Source: an uncultured Bacilli bacterium
Lineage (GTDB): Bacteria > Bacillota_I > Bacilli_A > RF39 > UBA660
Length of the DNA stretch: 23,549 bases
Reading direction: 5' to 3'
NCBI GenBank assembly: GCA_934169415.1
Contig: CAKPNP010000017.1
Location: forward strand, 1-23,549
Under the pieces are notes generated by a model. It had not been told where the DNA came from. It was given only the letters and a program-made list of their open reading frames with translations, and made no database searches. Both the position numbers and the translations under genes were made by a program. Below are positions 21,960 through 23,549 of this stretch, one piece after another; the stretch's first letter is position 1; every line of letters starts with the position of its first letter.

Positions 21960-22160
21960 ATACAAAAAAACACCCCAGAAAAGGAGTGTTTTAAACACGG
22001 TACCATCCTTAAATTAACTTAATTGTTATAACGGTATTACCCGGAGACTTTTTCAAGTTCTACTTATAGGTAGTAATATTTAATACATTATACTAACTTA
22101 CACCAGCCGTTAGCTCTCTATTAATAATTATATTAAAACCATGTCCTAATCAATGTATTT
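21960..22160 (-). promoter_or_regulatory. T-box riboswitch, presumably tRNA-Thr specific
   Basis: The T-box AAGGATGGTACCGTG (21996-22010) is followed by the terminator AACACTCC-TTTTCT-GGGGTGTT and seven T (21964-21990). Upstream is a typical Stem I head: AGAGAG, then CTAAC-GGCTGGTGTAA-GTTAG. The UGGU bulge would pair with an ACCA tRNA end. The minus strand reads ATTACTACCTAT on the 3' side of Stem I (ACC at 22069-22071, ACT at 22072-22074). Both are Thr codons; which is the specifier I could not settle. The assignment to Thr rests mainly on thrS downstream. Confidence 0.88.
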
Positions 22161-22166
22161 AAATAT

Positions 22167-22195
22167 ATTCTATCTTTTATTTACATATTTGTCAA
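22167..22195 (-). promoter_or_regulatory. Promoter of the T-box-thrS operon
   Basis: The minus strand has a perfect TTGACA (22190-22195), a 17-nt spacer and TAGAAT (22167-22172). Beyond it, 22196-22282 is plain AT-rich spacer with no terminator I can defend. Confidence 0.8.
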
Positions 22196-22282
22196 TTTGA
22201 TTTTATAAATTTATTATAATAATTACTATCATTTTCACTAATTATTCATATGATTTTATAAATATTTTATTTATAATCAATC

Positions 22283-23549
22283 TTATTTTAATACTAGTCG
22301 AAATGAAATGTGGCTATAAGATGTTCCAGTATTATTACCAAATGTAAATGATCCAGCAACTACACCATTATAATATGCTCCACTACGATGAATCCAAGAG
22401 TAAGCTGATGAACCAGCATTTGAATAATCAGCATACCAAGAATTATGATAATAGCTAGTACCATTACTATCTTTATAATAATAAAATGGACCTAATTCTC
22501 CTGTTGCATCTCCTAATATTCTCTTATCATAAGAAGTTGTTCCAGATTTATATATATCAAAATATTTACTGTCATAATTTGATATATTAGATTTTGTAAA
22601 TCCACTACTTCCATATACATTTTCTATATACGCGGCCATATATTCACAAGCACCACCACTCATATCATATATTCCACTTATATTTCCGGTTGTACTAGCT
22701 AGTACTCCTACTTGTGTATTATATGCATTTTCACATCCATTATAATATCCTTCTGTGTGATTACTTTGTTCTTTATTTACATAGTTTAAAGCTGGTACTG
22801 TTGCTGCACAGCCTGTTGTATATGTTGAACTATTATTTATTCTTATTTCTTTATTTATTCCATATTTTGAATGTGATAGATATGCCACTGCTCCCCATTC
22901 TGTATTCTTCATCATATGACTATCCATGGTTCTTTCATAATTATAAGCTAAATCAAACATTGTTTTAACATTTATATTTCTTAGGCTTGTTACATTTGGT
23001 AAGACATTTATATCTGTTGTAGATCCACTTGTCTCATATTTTGCTACCCATATTCCATTTAATTCAGTATCTCCAAATGTAAATGCTGGATGTGTTAAAT
23101 AGCTTCCTACTACATTTCCTGTTGATTTAGATGTACTTTTACTTTCAAATACTATTTTTATTTCTTGTTCAGTACTTGTACTTGGTTTTCCATTTATATA
23201 TCCATTATAATTTCCTAAATTAAATATTTGATATTTATATCTTGGTATCCATACAAAATATCCATCTACATTACTCTCTGGTATTATTTCTTCAGCATTA
23301 TAATTTATATTCTTATCTTTTAATATTACCATATTTGCCCATTCTTTATTATTGTAATTATACCAATTACTATTTGTATCTGCTTTTACAAATGCTTCTT
23401 TACCATAATCATATATTACTGGTATCATTCCACTACTTATGTTTGGAGTACTTGCTCCACTTGTATCAGCAAGCATTTTTACTTTTAAATTTCTTACAAT
23501 ATTTACACTATTTCCTGCTTCATCTGTTACTTTATATCCTACTAGATAT
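22283..23549 (-). CDS. Large surface protein, C-terminal part: Ig-like segment and FGE/C-type-lectin-like domain
   Basis: The frame is open to the window edge, so the N-terminus lies outside; the ATG at 23476 is internal. The first visible residues, YKVTDEAGNSVNIVRNLKVK, are the last strands of a bacterial Ig-like repeat of the DUF5011 kind. Then comes a domain of about 390 residues containing YFVWIPRYKYQIF, GIWVAKYETSG, NTEWGAVAYLSHSKYG, GIYDMSGGACEYMA and a final SHISFRLVLK. These blocks correspond to the sulfatase-modifying factor/formylglycine-generating enzyme superfamily, whose fold is C-type-lectin-like. Here the domain is probably a binding module of a secreted or wall-bound protein, not an enzyme. 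It is rich in Ser, Thr, Asn, Tyr and Gly. No sorting signal follows, so anchoring, if any, is N-terminal. Confidence 0.65.
   Translation of the reverse strand, partial: YLVGYKVTDEAGNSVNIVRNLKVKMLADTSGASTPNISSGMIPVIYDYGKEAFVKADTNSNWYNYNNKEWANMVILKDKNINYNAEEIIPESNVDGYFVWIPRYKYQIFNLGNYNGYINGKPSTSTEQEIKIVFESKSTSKSTGNVVGSYLTHPAFTFGDTELNGIWVAKYETSGSTTDINVLPNVTSLRNINVKTMFDLAYNYERTMDSHMMKNTEWGAVAYLSHSKYGINKEIRINNSSTYTTGCAATVPALNYVNKEQSNHTEGYYNGCENAYNTQVGVLASTTGNISGIYDMSGGACEYMAAYIENVYGSSGFTKSNISNYDSKYFDIYKSGTTSYDKRILGDATGELGPFYYYKDSNGTSYYHNSWYADYSNAGSSAYSWIHRSGAYYNGVVAGSFTFGNNTGTSYSHISFRLVLK

Noticed and set aside
22714..22968. An 84-codon hydrophobic plus-strand frame opposite the surface protein.
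   Set aside because: It mirrors a Tyr/Asn/Ser-rich coding strand and is low-complexity; no start signal.
23474..23476. ATG as the start of the surface protein.
   Set aside because: The frame continues upstream into a recognisable Ig-like strand pattern (TDEAGN...) to the end of the window.

Overview
The window comes from a very AT-rich, low-GC Gram-positive bacterium, most likely an uncultured Bacilli/Mollicutes-related gut lineage (inference). The evidence is B. subtilis-like gene order (sirA-yneF, ireB-ruvX-yrzB-mltG-trmR, yqeG-yqeH), two T-box leaders, TTGACA/TATAAT promoters and strong GGAGG ribosome binding sites. MltG and a second muralytic enzyme imply a peptidoglycan wall. TGA is a stop (for example at the end of ireB), so the Mycoplasma code does not apply. 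Most host genes lie on the minus strand.

Layout. 1-564: 3' part of a LOG-family gene and its terminator. 565-2110: a decayed IS91-type element, with a transposase broken by an internal deletion and a small zinc-ribbon ORF. 2157-2333: tRNA-Gly with promoter and terminator. 2364-3091: a glycosyltransferase family 8 pseudogene. 3113-5492: gltX, yneF and sirA. 5557-5749: a closed, independently promoted RNA of about 180 nt, probably 6S RNA. 5780-10743: one operon of an Asp-type T-box, a ClpX-like AAA+ ATPase with an unrecognised N-terminal half, hisS and a short archaeal-type aspS. 10761-11757: a membrane-anchored RsgI-like surface protein. 11781-15692: ireB-ruvX-yrzB-mltG-trmR-slt operon. 15711-16421: a class I glutamine amidotransferase-like hydrolase on the plus strand. 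16387-17874: yqeG-yqeH. 17881-18726: galU. 18780-18934: tRNA-Arg.

18935-19584 holds no ordinary gene but has the architecture of an undescribed type I toxin-antitoxin locus. A plus-strand mRNA of about 290 nt has complementary 5' and 3' ends. It carries a 49-codon leader ORF overlapping, in another frame, a 26-residue hydrophobic peptide, and both ribosome binding sites can be sequestered. A convergent antisense RNA of about 135 nt has its own consensus promoter, a 5' hairpin and an intrinsic terminator. This is the best candidate for a new system here.

19585-22195: a Thr-type T-box operon of an unrecognised 183-residue protein and a ThrRS lacking the TGS domain. 22283-23549: 3' part of a large surface protein with an Ig-like segment and a sulfatase-modifying-factor/C-type-lectin-like domain.

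Overall, four aminoacyl-tRNA synthetases, two tRNAs and two T-boxes make this a translation-heavy region, interspersed with cell-wall genes and mobile or selfish DNA.
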